A DNA stretch of 64,000 bases from Hoplostethus atlanticus (GCA_034670405.1 JAXDDX010000040.1:2845501-2909500); one strand, 5' to 3'. Shown: positions 28,164 through 39,415, counted from the first letter of the stretch. The notes: a model not told the origin generated them from the letters alone. Numbers and translations: made by a program.

Positions 28164-31100
28164 ATGGCGAATCAAGAACAGTCTGTGGGGGAGTTCGTTG
28201 CTGTTACTGATGTCGATGAGGAAAGGGCCCGGTTTTTCCTAGAGTCTGCTGGCTGGAATTTGCAGGTACGTGTCAGCCGGATTACCCCATTGAGTTGTGT
28301 GGGACTGTACAGTGAGAAATCAAAAGCAAACGCCAGTGACAGTACCTGTCAGTGTCAGAAGCCTAGCATGCCGGCTAACTATGCTGGCTAACGCTAGCCG
28401 CCGTTGCCGGCGATTTGTGCAAGTCACCCTTTCACAATGGCCCTTGTAAAAACCGCTGTTGTCACCCAACGACATGGCTGTTGTACAGTTAGCTGTCACA
28501 GCTACAGTTACGAGAAGGTCCGACTTGGTTCCATTGAAAGCAGATTAATTTCATCCACTTGTAGCTAACTTACCGGGAGTCCACTGAGCCGTGCTAGGTA
28601 AATAACGTTAGCGTTCATCGTTAACGGTCGTTAGCATACAACGTTAGCTAGCTTCGGATGCTACATTGTCATCTGTTCGGTTGAAGTATTTACAAACTGG
28701 GATGACAATTGGTTGTTCTGGGGGCCTCAGGGGGGTCCCCCAGCAAAATAAAGATTAGTTCACCTTCGCAATGAATTAACACCAGGAGAGAATAAGAATG
28801 ACCATTCTCATCATCGGCTTTACACTGTTATCTCCCCACCTGCAATAGAGGCAGATAATCAATCGTGTTGTTAGATAATGCTAAGTTACTTAGTCATTCA
28901 CTGAGCTACTCTCATTCCCCCCCCCCAGCTTGCACTGGCCAGTTTCTTCGAGGATGGAGCGGAAGATGACATAGTGACACTTCCTCAGCCTGAGGGTGGA
29001 TCTTCAGTGTCCCGGTCTGCAGGTCCAAGGTAATGTTTATAGCCTTATATAGCTTATAGCTACTCATCAAAGACTCACACAAGGCACAACCGATATGACA
29101 GTTCCTCCTATTGGTTCTTTGAATTTCATCACTATCAATTCACTGCTGCAGCTAGTCATTTGCTTTGCTGGGCATTATCAGTTTCAAGTCCAAGAGAATA
29201 CCATATCTTTCTATGCACTGTTGAGTATGTCCAATCTTTATTGAGGTGTATACCTATATCAATCACACATGTTTCCTTTAACAGTACTCAGCCCAGAGTG
29301 ACCTCCTTCAGAGATCTGATGCATGAGGCGGAGGATGAGAGTGATGAGGAAGAAGGCCAAAGGTGAGTTCCATTCATAAAGGTTATATGGGTCATTCCAT
29401 TTCAAATGGACACAAAAAGGTCACCCACCGCCTTGGATGGTTCTGAAACTGCTTTTGTAGTAAGAAAGGGATAAGATAAGCGTCCCTGAAGCATTATTTT
29501 TTGGAAAAATCATTTGGTCTGTGAGAAATATAGCTAATTGGATGCGCTCAAAATGAACTTTTTCATGGCATAGGATTGGTATAATATTAATTAAATATAG
29601 TTCTCATTATCCGATTTGCACCAAACTCTCTCCATATAATCTTTCAGACATAAAGAATACGTCTAAATTGTCAAAATACACCCACAGACCCCCCAAACCC
29701 TAAAACAATCCCACCCTTATGGGCAGCATAGAATGGCAGTTCTCTGTGGGACAAAACATATGAAGCTGTGGTTTGGAATATTGTTTCTTTGTATATTTCT
29801 AAGTATGGACAGTGATAATGGTCATAATTAAGGTCCTCCATCATGTTTAAGGGCGTTTTCACACCTGAAAGTCCGGACCAAGGTCCGAACCAAGGTTCAT
29901 GTTTTGTTACATTGTATACATTTGATCCCGTTAGTTTTGCTTTCACATTGCAATTTTGCGAGCGCACTAAAGAACTTTGCATGACATACCTACGTCCTGT
30001 CGTCATCACCTACGTGGGCTGTGTCTCCCTATACTTGACATTGATTGGTTTGTAGACGGGCGTGTGTCTGACGTCGGCGTGTTGTCAATTCAGCGGGTAG
30101 CCTTTTCCGTTTGAATGAAATGAATGAACAGATTCATTTCGTTGCCACTATACAGTCCGGGAGGTTGTTTTTTTATTTAAATATGCAATTTGCACCATTT
30201 GCTTTCTTGTTATCCTGAGCCTTTGATAGGACAATGCCGGAGTGGCCGATCGGGACAACCGGGACGAATCCCGGTGGGCCGGTGGGTCTTTGGGCCGGTT
30301 GGACGCCGAGGTGTAGCCTAATCATTTTATAATATAAACTGTTCAAGTTGATTTGCTGCTAACAGGCCGGTGACTAGTTAGATGTGCGTTCTCCGCTCCG
30401 GACATCTCTCTCCTTGTCTCTGTGTCAAACTGGCAGCACTGACAGATTAGAGCGAGACGGGAACGTGACGGGTCAACTAATGATGTGATGGCAAATTGTA
30501 GATATGCTGCATTGCAGCCTAAATGGAAAAAACAAACAAAATAATATAAAGAAAACTAGGATTAAAAAGGAATGAAAGACAAAGAAAGGCACTAGACAGA
30601 GATCATGTGTAGTAAAACTAGTTTTCAGCCGGCGGCCCCAGGAGGTATTAATGTGTGACGATTACTCTACTACTTTAAAAAAACAACTTAAAAAACAGAG
30701 TGGGCAGTTTACAATGTTTTGGGGAGGATGGGGGGCTCGAATTTTTCATAAATTCCTGCTGTTTTACCACAAGATAACATGAAAAATATTGCAAATTTTT
30801 GATACAATTTTTGATACAAGCCGCTGCAAATTCAATCATGTTGGGCCGCAATAATCAGAACAAAACTCCGCGAAATCCTGGTGGGACTGACTATAGTATT
30901 ATTATGGCATTACTACCAGCAGCGTCAACTTCAAGCTACTCGAGACTAGTTAGAATCCGCCAAATGAACGTCCTCGTCATGCAAAAATTATATCGTCACC
31001 GACGATAGCCTGCCTCAACTTCCTGTAATTGGTCCGAAAGTTCGAACCATCCAAAAAAGTGTTTTCACACTGCAAACGAACCGAACCATGGTTCAGTTTT

Positions 31101-34100
31101 CGGACCGAGACCACCTCTTTTGGTCGGACCAAATTCTGGTCCTTTGGTCCGGACCGTGGTCCAAGGAACCTTTCACACCTACCATTTTGGTTCGGACCAA
31201 ACTGAAAAGTCCGAAGGTCCGGACCAAACAAGGTAGGTGTGAAAGCACCCTAATTGGTGTCTGAAGTTGATCAGCTCACACCTTATTATGTAACATAGTA
31301 GTACTAAATTCCGACTACAAGATGGTGCCATTTCAACTATCTGGTCAAATCCAGTATAGACTGAAATTTCAACCAGAACCATCAGGAGCACCAATTTAAA
31401 GGTTAATTGACCTCAGCGTTCTATTGGTTGAGATTGAATTAAGTAGCCAGCTCACTGAAAAGTTGCCTGGCATCATTTCCTGTTGAACAAGCAGACCAAA
31501 CAGACTACACCTGTTGTATCACCTTTACTGTTCCATTGTATCACCTGTTGTTCTTCCCAGGTAAGCGTTACCAAACTTTCAAACTTAATTTACCAGTGCT
31601 TTAATGGTTTCTATGATTTCACATTGTGTTTACTAGTAGCTAAATACATTAAGATATTTTCCTATTGTTTTTTTTCTTAATAGGAGTTTTGCCTGCATGT
31701 CTGCAGAGAAATGCACCATAGGCATAGCCCTATCAGAGACCTGCCATTTAATGCATTACACAAGAAACGTTGGATTGAAGCACGTGAAGTTGCTTGGAGA
31801 GGAACATAAGAAATTACTTTCATGGAGGACTGGCTTGACCTGGGGGGATGACGACACAATTTGTCTTCATCATGAAAAAGAAAAAATTGTTGCCTACCCA
31901 CGCATGCAAAAGAAATGCTGTGATCCGTTTAAAAAGCACAAGAGGCCAGCAAAACAATCATTAAAAGAAGTATGTCCAGAGCTGTCTCAGAAAGTCAAAG
32001 AAATGCAAGATATTTGGCTCATCCCAGGAAATAAGCTGTGTCCAACATGCAATATTGCCATCCGTGAAGGGAACAAAAGTGATCCATGTTCATCTACTAC
32101 AGATGATGAAGAGTTTGAAGCACTTGACTCCACTTCAAGTGAAATTTGTGTAAGCCCACTACAGCTTCATGGAGTGGCATCTCATTCAAGGGTACCCTGC
32201 ATGAAAAGAAAGCTTGACCAGGCACGGAGAAGGTTAGATGATCTACAGTCCACAATACAACAGCAGGCTACTCAAGCTATAAATGTGTCACCTGAGGAGG
32301 TGACTGAGATGGAACAACCTCCTAACTTCAAAGAAATCCAGCAAAAGGCAGATGATCTAGATAGGCTTGTTGACCTAATGAGAGAAAAGATGAAGATATC
32401 CAACAGACAGAAACAACTTCAAATATTAACAATGGCTCCACCATCATGGTCCATCAAAAAAACCCAAGAAGTGTTCAATGTCAGTCGTAACATGGTGATA
32501 GCTGCAAGAGAACTAGTTTTAAGAAAAGGCATTATGGAATTGCCAAACCAGAAATCTGTCCGTTCATTGTCATAGGGGCAAGGAGAGTGTCCAGTGATGA
32601 AGAGTATGCCATCCGTTTTGATCTGGTCCAGGGGAGCACTATTAACGAGCAAACGACGGTGAGAGCATCAGCTTTTTTTGATTTGCACCTATGATGATGC
32701 CTACTGGGTTGGCCTTGCTGAGGCTGTAGACCATGAAAACCTGGATGTCAAGGTGAAGTTCATGAATCCCAGGTACCCAGCAAGGTCATTTTCATGGCCC
32801 AGGAGGGACGACACCTGTAATGTCCCAATGACAAACATAGTATGCTCCATCAAGCCACCAACCACTGCCACTGGACGCCAGTACCACCTGGAAAGTACAG
32901 ATATAAATAATAGAGGATGCCTTGAAGAAATTGGGGAAGACATAAAAGGATGTAATCTATTTTTGTAATTTCTTTAACATTGTTTTTCACTTCTTTATCT
33001 GCAGAATGGCATTTTTGTTCTCACTTTTTACTTTTTGAAGAATAGCAGTTTTTTGTTTTGCTGTGACTTTTCAATTCTAATGGTATATTAACCATAACAA
33101 ATAAAATAATTTGAGCCATTACTCTTCAGCCCATGTCTGCCTTATTATCATTTGTTAACAATGACAAATGTTTCTATTACTGGTACCTTTTTTTTTTTAT
33201 CTGATCATAGGAATGGCACCATCTTGTGGTTGGAATTTGGTACTACTATGTTACATAATAAGGTGTGAGCTGGTCAACTTCAGACACTAATTAAACATAA
33301 AGGAGGAACTTAATTATGACCATTATCACTGTCCATACTTAGAAATATACAAAGAAACAATATTCCAAACCACAGCTTCATATGTTTTGTCCCATATAGA
33401 GAACTGCCATTCTATGCTGCCCATAAGGGTGGGATTGTTGTAGGGTTTAGGGGGGTCTGTGGGTGTATTTTGACAATTCAGATGGATTCTTTATGTCTGA
33501 AAGATTATATGGAGAGAGTTTGGTGCAAATCGGATAATGAGAACTATATTTAATTAATATTATACCAATCCTATGCCATGAAAAAGTTCATTTTGAGTGC
33601 ATTCAATTAGCTATATCTCTCACAGACCAAATAATTTTTCCACAAAATAATGCTTCAGGGACGCTTATCTTATCCCTTTCTTACTACAAAAGCAGTTTCA
33701 GAACTATCTGAGATGGTGGGTGTCATGCCTTGACCATTTCATATGGGCTTACCCATATGTTTGTTGATCTATCTGCACAGTTAAGACAGTTGGTTGTCTG
33801 TGAAATAGCTGAAACCAACCAGCCTCTTTTTCTTTAATGATGTGGTGTGATACTTTATTGATCAATACAGCAATATTGCGGAAACAATAGGCAAAGCGCT
33901 CATTGTGCAAAACATGATAGGAAACAAATAGGGGGTTGCCAGTAAAGCAAAAGTATCTATGCATTGAATACCTGAAAACACATGAGAGTTTGAGTCCTAA
34001 TTTTATAAAAGCACAGAAATAATGTGAGGCTGTGAAGGGCTACACAGGGACAGACTCGCTGTGCATTTTGTTGACAGCAGCTTCTTCAGTTATAGGACGA

Positions 34101-37100
34101 GCCTGGTCCGGTGAGACCTTATTAATAAGGAGGGGTGAGGGAGGATTTTTTTTTTTATATGGTTTTGCAGGTGTGGGGATGTTGTGGACAGCCCTCACAA
34201 CTCTGTCTCTGATATTCTTATTCCTTCGTAAAGCAGTGAGTGTTTGTTTTTTCGGGAAAAGCAGCCATGCACCTGTAGGTGGAATACTTACGAACCTACG
34301 AGGATACTTGATCCCAAGGGAAATTCTCTTTCCGCTTGCCCCCTCCACAGGGAGATCAGAAGTCAGGGTCAGCTACAGAACAACACTGCTGGTAGCGAAT
34401 CCTGCTCAAGGACACTTCAGCAGGAAGGTGGGGATTAAAATGGAGCTTGAAGTTTACAAGTGATGTCACTGAAAGCTGTCCAGTTGCTTTCTGTGTGTCG
34501 CAGTAACTCCGGCTGCTATTCTCATCCTCTTTAAATGGCTGTCAGAATTATTTACACTGTGTTGTGGCTGCAAGCATGCCTTTCTGTTTATACTGTACAT
34601 CCTTGTAGCGTTTGGATAGTGTAACTTCACACGTAGCGAGTGATTCCAGAATGCACCAAGCTATTTTTGTCTCACACCATTCACTGTGAGCCGGGCATGC
34701 TTTCTGCAGCATCAGCAAGTTCTGCTGCGGGGCCAGTGTGGTGCACTGGCTGTTTTGAGGTGGTGTTTGTGGTGCTTGCTCCCTACACTACTGTTTTTTT
34801 TGTTGTTTTTTTCTCATTCAGATCCTACAGACAGCGTGTCGTAATGTATGGTTCAGAACTCCAAATAGGTTGCAGGCCAACGTCTGATGGGCCTGTACAT
34901 GAAAAGAGACGCAATGTGTGAGCTTAGGTTAAAGTGATGACCTGCAATTCTCATTTGGGTCCTTTTTGAAGAACAAAAGTTGATGAACCCCTGCCCTATG
35001 GACTAGTAAGCCCAACTAACACACTGCTAGCCAACCTCTGATTACATTTTAGGTATTTAGCTAATGCTCTTATCTAGAGTGACTTAACAATGAATGCAGA
35101 ACTAGAATAACCTGTAGGAGTGTTTGATCTCAGCCCTCACTCTTCTTTCTGAAAGCGATTGCTGTCTTTTACATTGTGGAAGAATGCTTTACCATCTTTC
35201 GTCTAACCTGTCCTCTGCCCTCCTCTGCATTTCCATCCAGGTTTTTTGCCGGGGGCTCAGAGCGCAGTGGGCAGCAGATTGTTGGGCCTCCGAAGAAGAA
35301 AACCTCCAACGAAGTGGTGGAGGACCTGTTCAAGGGGGCCAAGGAACATGGGGCTGTACCTCTGGAAAAGAGTGGGAAGGGGCTAGGCGAGGGCAGCAAA
35401 GCCAAGGTAAGGGAAGCTCATGACGACCAACACTGTTAATTGGCCACATAATCGCTCTTGCTTATACCAGGCTGTATCTGTGCTGCTGTTCTTCTCTTTT
35501 TCCTCTCTTGATCTCCCCTCCCACTGTTCCTGTCCTTCTTATATTCCTGTCTTTTCATATGTTTTCTCTTGTCTCTGAGATCTGTCTGTCTCTGGTTCTC
35601 TCTCTGCTGGCATTTTAGAATTCAGTTCTGTTGCTTGCGTGGGCGGGTGTGGAATTTGGTGCGCTGTTTTTGTAAGAGATGTTTTTAGTTACTTTTCCTC
35701 TGTTTAGTTGTGAGATGTTTCATGAAATAGCATCAAAAGTGAAAAAATACATAAATATCCTGTTATGTAATCAATCTCCTTCACCTTCGTTTTTGCTTTT
35801 TCCTCTCCGCTCAGCCCTTTGTCGGTGGAGGCTACAGGCTAGGAGCAGCTCCTGAGGAGGAATCTGCCTATGTGTCTGGAGAGAGGCGAGCCTCCAGCAA
35901 CCAACAGGATGTGAGTAGGGGTTCTGATGGATTGTCTTTCTTTACCCTTAAACTTGGGCAGATGTGTCTTTCTGTACAGACACTTTCTGTGACTCTTACA
36001 AATCTCTGAGTCCCTCTCATTGTTTGCTGCTATTGTGCTGTGTTGATCATATCCATGGTGCACACAGAGTTTGATCTGTATTAACAAGCATCCCAGAGTA
36101 GCAAATGGAGCATGATGAATCAGAGGCCACTGGACCAGCACTCATGCTCCCAGGCTAAGAAAAACAAAACAAACAAGCCCCAGTGTGGAGAGGCAAGTGT
36201 ATTATAGTGTAGAATTAACGTGTGTTTGTGTGTGTGTTAGGTACATGTGGTGCTGAAGCTTTGGAAGACCGGTTTCAGTCTGGATAATGGTGAACTCAGA
36301 AACTACAGTGACCCTGGAAATGCCGTCTTCCTTGAGTCGATCCGCAGGGGGTGAGGATATTCTGTCATATTCACAAATTACATATAGGTCCATAGTTTGA
36401 ATAGGACGATGTAATATGACTAGTCCTATGTCCTGTTTATATTAATATGTAAGGTTACATACTAGGATTGTACCAGTATTGGTGTTGCAGCTTTTTGACT
36501 CTTGCTTGAAAACTACACAACGAAAACTACTCCCCATTTAAAGTAATAATCTGTGACATTTTCATATAACTACTACTTGCTACTCTCCGATTGATGTAAC
36601 ACAATAGTGATGCAACATACACCAAGTTCATGTTCACACAAGTTCATGAACACTTTTGCATTTTCTACATTTGGTGTTCTAAACAGGAAGTGATGGATTT
36701 TATGTGTCTGACACATAATCGATAGAAGAACTGGGTAGTTAGCATGAGCTGGGAAAGCCACCATGGCTGAACAGACAATGCTGTACTGACTATGCACAAC
36801 CTTGTATATTTGTTGTATTTTTTATTTTTTTTTTGGTATGTATTTTTATATAAGCTTTATTTTCTTGTACACCCCCTGCTGCATAACTGCAATTTCCCCT
36901 CAGGGACAATAAAGAGCCATCTATCTATCTAAAGAAAAGAGCGCCACCTACAGAAACTCAAATGTCACCGTACTGGCCACACTGTACGGTGCAAAATCAC
37001 CACAGCAACAATTAAGTCTTTCTATTGTTCCCCCTGCAGGGAGATTCCTCTGGAGCTGCGGCAGCGGTCTCGAGGGGGCCAGGTCAATCTGGACATGGAG

Positions 37101-38389
37101 GACCACAGGGATGAGGACTTCCCCAAACCCAAGATGGCCTTCAGGGCCTTCGGAGGCGAAGGACAGAAGCTGGGAAGGTGAGAGCATGCCTGTCCCTGTC
37201 GGACTCATGGTTGGCATTAGGTATGTCAGTGATCAAACCGTTGAGTCTAGGGCAAGGCACTAAACCAGTCTTACCTGTGCGTCATGGAAATGAACCAGTT
37301 CAGTCTGCCAGTAGACTTGCTGTGCGGGCTCATTCCTGAGAAACTAATGTTTGCTTATTATATTTTAAGATCTTCATCAGGGTGGTGTTAGTTTGTCTAT
37401 CCATGACTCTTTAATACAAATAGTTTTTCATAGCACTCAGTCTGACCCATATTGCTACAAGCACGCAACTCGGTAGCGGTAGTTTCCCAGCCGATACTGT
37501 GCATTATGCATCCCAAATCACAGTTCAAAACAGTGTTAAGTCGAAGATCAGTCCTGTGATCTTTTTCCATCCCTCTTCTCCCCTCTGTCCTGCAGTGCCA
37601 CCCCAGAGCTGGTTACAGCTCCAGCTGGCTCCCAGCTGGACCTGGTGGTCAACGAGGCCCAAGCCAGTGCCTCGGTGACCCTCGACCCCTCCCAGCCCAT
37701 TACTAACATTCAGATCCGATTGGCAGACGGCGGCAGGCTGGTCCAGAAGTTCAACCACACCCACAGGTGAGTGGATGTATTCAAAAATAGATTGGACAGT
37801 CTTGGCATTCCTGCACTTCTGTGAGAACTGCTTTCATCAAGACAGTAGACCTGCATATAATTTGTCTTGCTGAAAACTCCAAAATGCACCATAGAGCGGT
37901 TTCTGAGACCCCAAGTACTAAAGGTTTAACATAGAACAAATGCTCCATTTGGCTCCTGTTTTGAAAAAGGTAGAAGACCACTGACCTTAACAACCACTGT
38001 TATTATGATGATGATCCAAGAGCTCTCCTAAACTCTCCGAGAACACTTTTGGTTTTCATGCACTTACGTCAGCGCTGCACAGGAAAATGCAAAAGCATTC
38101 TTGTTTGTTTTATGCACGACTTGTGAAGTTAAGTACCATTGCAGAAGAATAGAAGAACAGAACAGCCTTGTAGATCCTCTTGTTTTGTCCATTCTGACTC
38201 GGTGGCCTCTCCCTTGGGTCCCTCAGGGTGTCTGACGTGCGCCAGTTTTTGGTTGGAGCCCGACCCGCCATGGCCGCCAGAGAGTTTGTTCTCATGACCA
38301 CCTTCCCCAACAAGGAGCTGTCGGATGAGAGCCAGACGCTGCAGGACGCCAACCTCCTCAACGCTGTCATTGTCCAGCGGTTTATGTGA
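28164..38389 (+). CDS. nsfl1c: nsfl1c, p47 cofactor of p97/VCP, complete
   Basis: p47 adapts the AAA ATPase p97/VCP for Golgi and ER membrane fusion and binds ubiquitin. Nine coding exons with GT-AG borders: 28164-28265, 28929-29029, 29285-29362, 35241-35406, 35815-35910, 36241-36350, 37040-37177, 37596-37766 and 38227-38389. They sum to 1125 nt, giving 374 residues (human p47 is 370). Domains: N-terminal UBA-like (about 1-45, with [17 protein letters not shown] then [10 protein letters not shown]); an acidic linker ([11 protein letters not shown]); SEP domain (182-246, starting [19 protein letters not shown]); UBX domain (298-374, [20 protein letters not shown] to the C-terminal VIVQRFM). 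Two FxGxGxxLG (SHP) p97-binding motifs are visible, FVGGGYRLG at 151-159 and FGGEGQKLG at 255-263. The start matches the human N-terminus. Intron 3 (5.9 kb) is enlarged by a nested transposon. Exon borders were read by eye and phases agree throughout. Confidence 0.96.
28386..28652. repeat. Cluster of TAACGTTAGC-type palindromes in nsfl1c intron 1
   Basis: GCTAACGCTAGC at 28386-28397, TAACGTTAGC at 28603-28612 and AACGTTAGCTAGC at 28640-28652, plus near matches between. Similar motifs stand near the 5' ends of fkbp1a and sdcbp2. Confidence 0.8.
29389..29850 (+). repeat. Left TIR, outer part (continues at 31254-31332 beyond the nested insertion)
   Basis: The left arm is split by the nested element: 29389-29850 and 31254-31332 together make 541 bp, matching the intact right arm. 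The junction falls at GTT-TAA-TT, seen uninterrupted in the right arm. Confidence 0.85.
29851..31250. mobile_element. PIF/Harbinger-like non-autonomous element, 1400 bp, nested
   Basis: Ends are GGGCGTTTTCACACCT (left) and AGGTGTGAAAGCACCC-type (right), an inverted pair; GGTCCGGACC-rich subterminal repeats follow on both sides. It is flanked by TAA at 29848-29850 and 31251-31253, and a 3-bp TWA duplication is typical of PIF/Harbinger. The intact arm of the host element shows the unoccupied site (GTTTAATTAG, reverse complement of the right arm), confirming insertion with duplication of TAA. No transposase frame is present. Kolobok (TTAA duplication) was considered; the right flank reads TAATT rather than TTAAT, which disfavours it. 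Confidence 0.8.
31697..32575 (+). CDS. Transposon-borne protein with Cys/His-rich and helical regions, N-terminal part
   Basis: A 292-residue open frame inside the long-TIR element. A candidate 5' exon ends at 31560 with donor GTAAGC, and an acceptor TTTCTTAATAG precedes the exon starting at 31684, 13 nt before the ATG. Visible features: [10 protein letters not shown] and [11 protein letters not shown] (about residues 55-82), then KLCPTCN (about 114-120), together a likely zinc-binding module; an acidic/Ser stretch; basic [14 protein letters not shown] and further heptad-like helices (about 165-245); and a segment [20 protein letters not shown] that could be a small helix-turn-helix. I recall uncharacterised fish and cnidarian proteins with the same CxHH...CCDPF...CPxC order, but could not check this. 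No transposase triad was seen. Function unknown; origin in a mobile element is inferred from its position between the inverted repeats. Confidence 0.6.
   Translation: MSAEKCTIGIALSETCHLMHYTRNVGLKHVKLLGEEHKKLLSWRTGLTWGDDDTICLHHEKEKIVAYPRMQKKCCDPFKKHKRPAKQSLKEVCPELSQKVKEMQDIWLIPGNKLCPTCNIAIREGNKSDPCSSTTDDEEFEALDSTSSEICVSPLQLHGVASHSRVPCMKRKLDQARRRLDDLQSTIQQQATQAINVSPEEVTEMEQPPNFKEIQQKADDLDRLVDLMREKMKISNRQKQLQILTMAPPSWSIKKTQEVFNVSRNMVIAARELVLRKGIMELPNQKSVRSLS
32678..32968 (+). pseudogene. C-terminal remnant of the transposon-borne protein
   Basis: This frame encodes [50 protein letters not shown] and TGRQYHLES, ending about 130 bp before an AATAAA-type signal. I recall the same order (YD-WW-IG, KFMHP, SFxWPxRxD, PxTxTGRxY) at the C-terminus of the protein family named for the upstream frame. 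Between the two frames (32576-32680) the reading is broken: a TAG closes the first frame, another frame reads [18 protein letters not shown], then a further shift is needed. The likely reading is a frameshifted or internally deleted gene; an unrecognised intron is the alternative. Confidence 0.5.
33212..33754 (-). repeat. Right TIR of the long-TIR transposon, uninterrupted (543 bp)
   Basis: Inverse of the left arm. It begins at AATGGCACCATCTTG, the mirror of GATGGTGCCATT at 31321-31332, and ends ATGGGCTTACCC before ATAT. It preserves the empty site for the nested element. Confidence 0.85.
36685..36952. repeat. Dispersed repeat, copy 2, in nsfl1c intron 6 (interrupted by a LINE tail)
   Basis: Same block order as the copy at 17203-17440: CAGGAAGTGATGG, then GAAGAACTGGGTAGTTAGCA directly (no SINE), CCACCATGGCTGAACAGACAA, then the interruption, then AGAAAAGAGCGCCACCTACA. 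Each copy therefore shows the empty site of the insertion found in the other. Confidence 0.65.
36779..36930 (+). mobile_element. 5'-truncated LINE tail ending in (ATCT)n
   Basis: About 152 bp ending GGGACAATAAAGAGCCATCT plus ATCT units, the form of a CR1/L2-type fish LINE 3' end. The related repeat near 17390 runs GACAAAGAAAAG without it, so the insertion point is between GACAA and AAAG, with at most a 2-bp (AA) duplication. Confidence 0.7.
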
Positions 38390-39415
38390 GGAAAAATGAG
38401 AACAACCTCCCCACCCCCACCCCCTGGTGGTGTGGCTGATTAATTGCAGCCCTGTGAAACCCACCGCCCCTCCGGAGGGAGGAGAAACCATGGACTTATG
38501 TATGGACTTCTAATTTCCGATTTTGTTTTTCTAAAGTGAAACATTGCATTCTACCCCCTCAACTCCAACCCTCACCCTCTCCTCTGTGCTCTGTGGCGGG
38601 CAATAACGGGGGTAAACGAAAAATCCTGGAAAGAACAGAGTTTAAGGAAGATGTGTTGGAAAGCCTGCAGTTGCTGTTTAATAGTCTGTTTAACCCAAAG
38701 CAACAGTCAAGCTTTCTGAAGAGAAATCTGGGTACTAAGCTTTTCCAGAGATGTTCACTAAACCTGTTTTTATTTGCCTGCAAATTGCCGCCTGCTCTTC
38801 CTCTCTTATATTTGCAGTGCTTGACCCTTCAGCCATTTGGGGTGCTAGCAGACCAGTTCAGACATCTCGTTTGGTTCTGTCTCAACAGCACAAGCCAGAG
38901 CCATTTAATCAATAGTTATGACCAATGGGTACAAGTGCATGATGTTACCCTCATTCCTCACCACACTCATCATCTTTGGGAGAGAAGTGTTAACGAGGTA
39001 ACAGGACGTACATACTGAAATCACACTGTTGAACCCCCCCACCACCATCTACCGGTAGCCTTACGCTCCTTTATTCACCTCCAGAATCCCAACAGGGCCG
39101 TTGTCCGGATGTAGATTGAATTATTTTTTTAAACTGACGTTTTTTTCCTTTTCTGTTTTTCTTTTACAGATGGTAGGATTGTCCCAGTAAGACAGTGGGA
39201 TTTTGATATTGTGTAACATTGAAAATAGTTACAGTAATAGACATAGCTTTGTTATGAAGCCAATGGTTAAACAAAAGAAGAACACTTGGATTGTAAACAC
39301 TGGGTTGTAGTAGTGGCAGTTAAATTCCTATGACACACTGACATCATCTATGCATCCTGGGGAGACGGAACTATGTTTGGACCTCTGGAAAAATAAATCC
39401 ATTTTATGTTTGGTG
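38390..39415 (+). other. nsfl1c: nsfl1c 3' untranslated region with poly(A) signal
   Basis: Sequence after the TGA at 38387-38389. AATAAA at 39392-39397 is the first convincing polyadenylation signal. An open frame of 160 codons at 38536-39018 in this stretch shows no domain and is taken as chance. Confidence 0.6.

Larger units (their letters stand above)
29389..33754 (+). mobile_element. Long-TIR DNA transposon in nsfl1c intron 3 (class unassigned), with nested insertion
   Basis: The two ends are long inverted repeats of about 540 bp. The left end starts GGGTCATTCCATTTCAAATG; the right end, reverse-complemented, starts GGGTAAGCCCATATGAAATG. The arms match closely over hundreds of bases, for example GTAGTAAGAAAGGGATAAGA and TTAATTAAATATAGTTCTCA. 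Both sides are flanked by ATAT (29385-29388 and 33755-33758), a possible 4-bp target duplication. Total length is 4366 bp; without the nested element (1400 bp plus TAA) it is about 2963 bp. Inside lies an apparently spliced open frame (31697-32575), a C-terminal remnant (32678-32968) and an AATAAA-type signal near 33100. I see no transposase catalytic motif, so this may be a non-autonomous or internally deleted copy. The left end lies only 26 bp after the exon 3 splice donor. Confidence 0.85.

Noticed and set aside
34032..34463. 143-codon open frame in nsfl1c intron 3
   Set aside because: Contains a poly-T stretch and no recognised domain; the opposite strand is also open.
38536..39018. 160-codon open frame after nsfl1c
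   Set aside because: It lies in the 3'UTR before the poly(A) signal, with no domain and no conserved motif.
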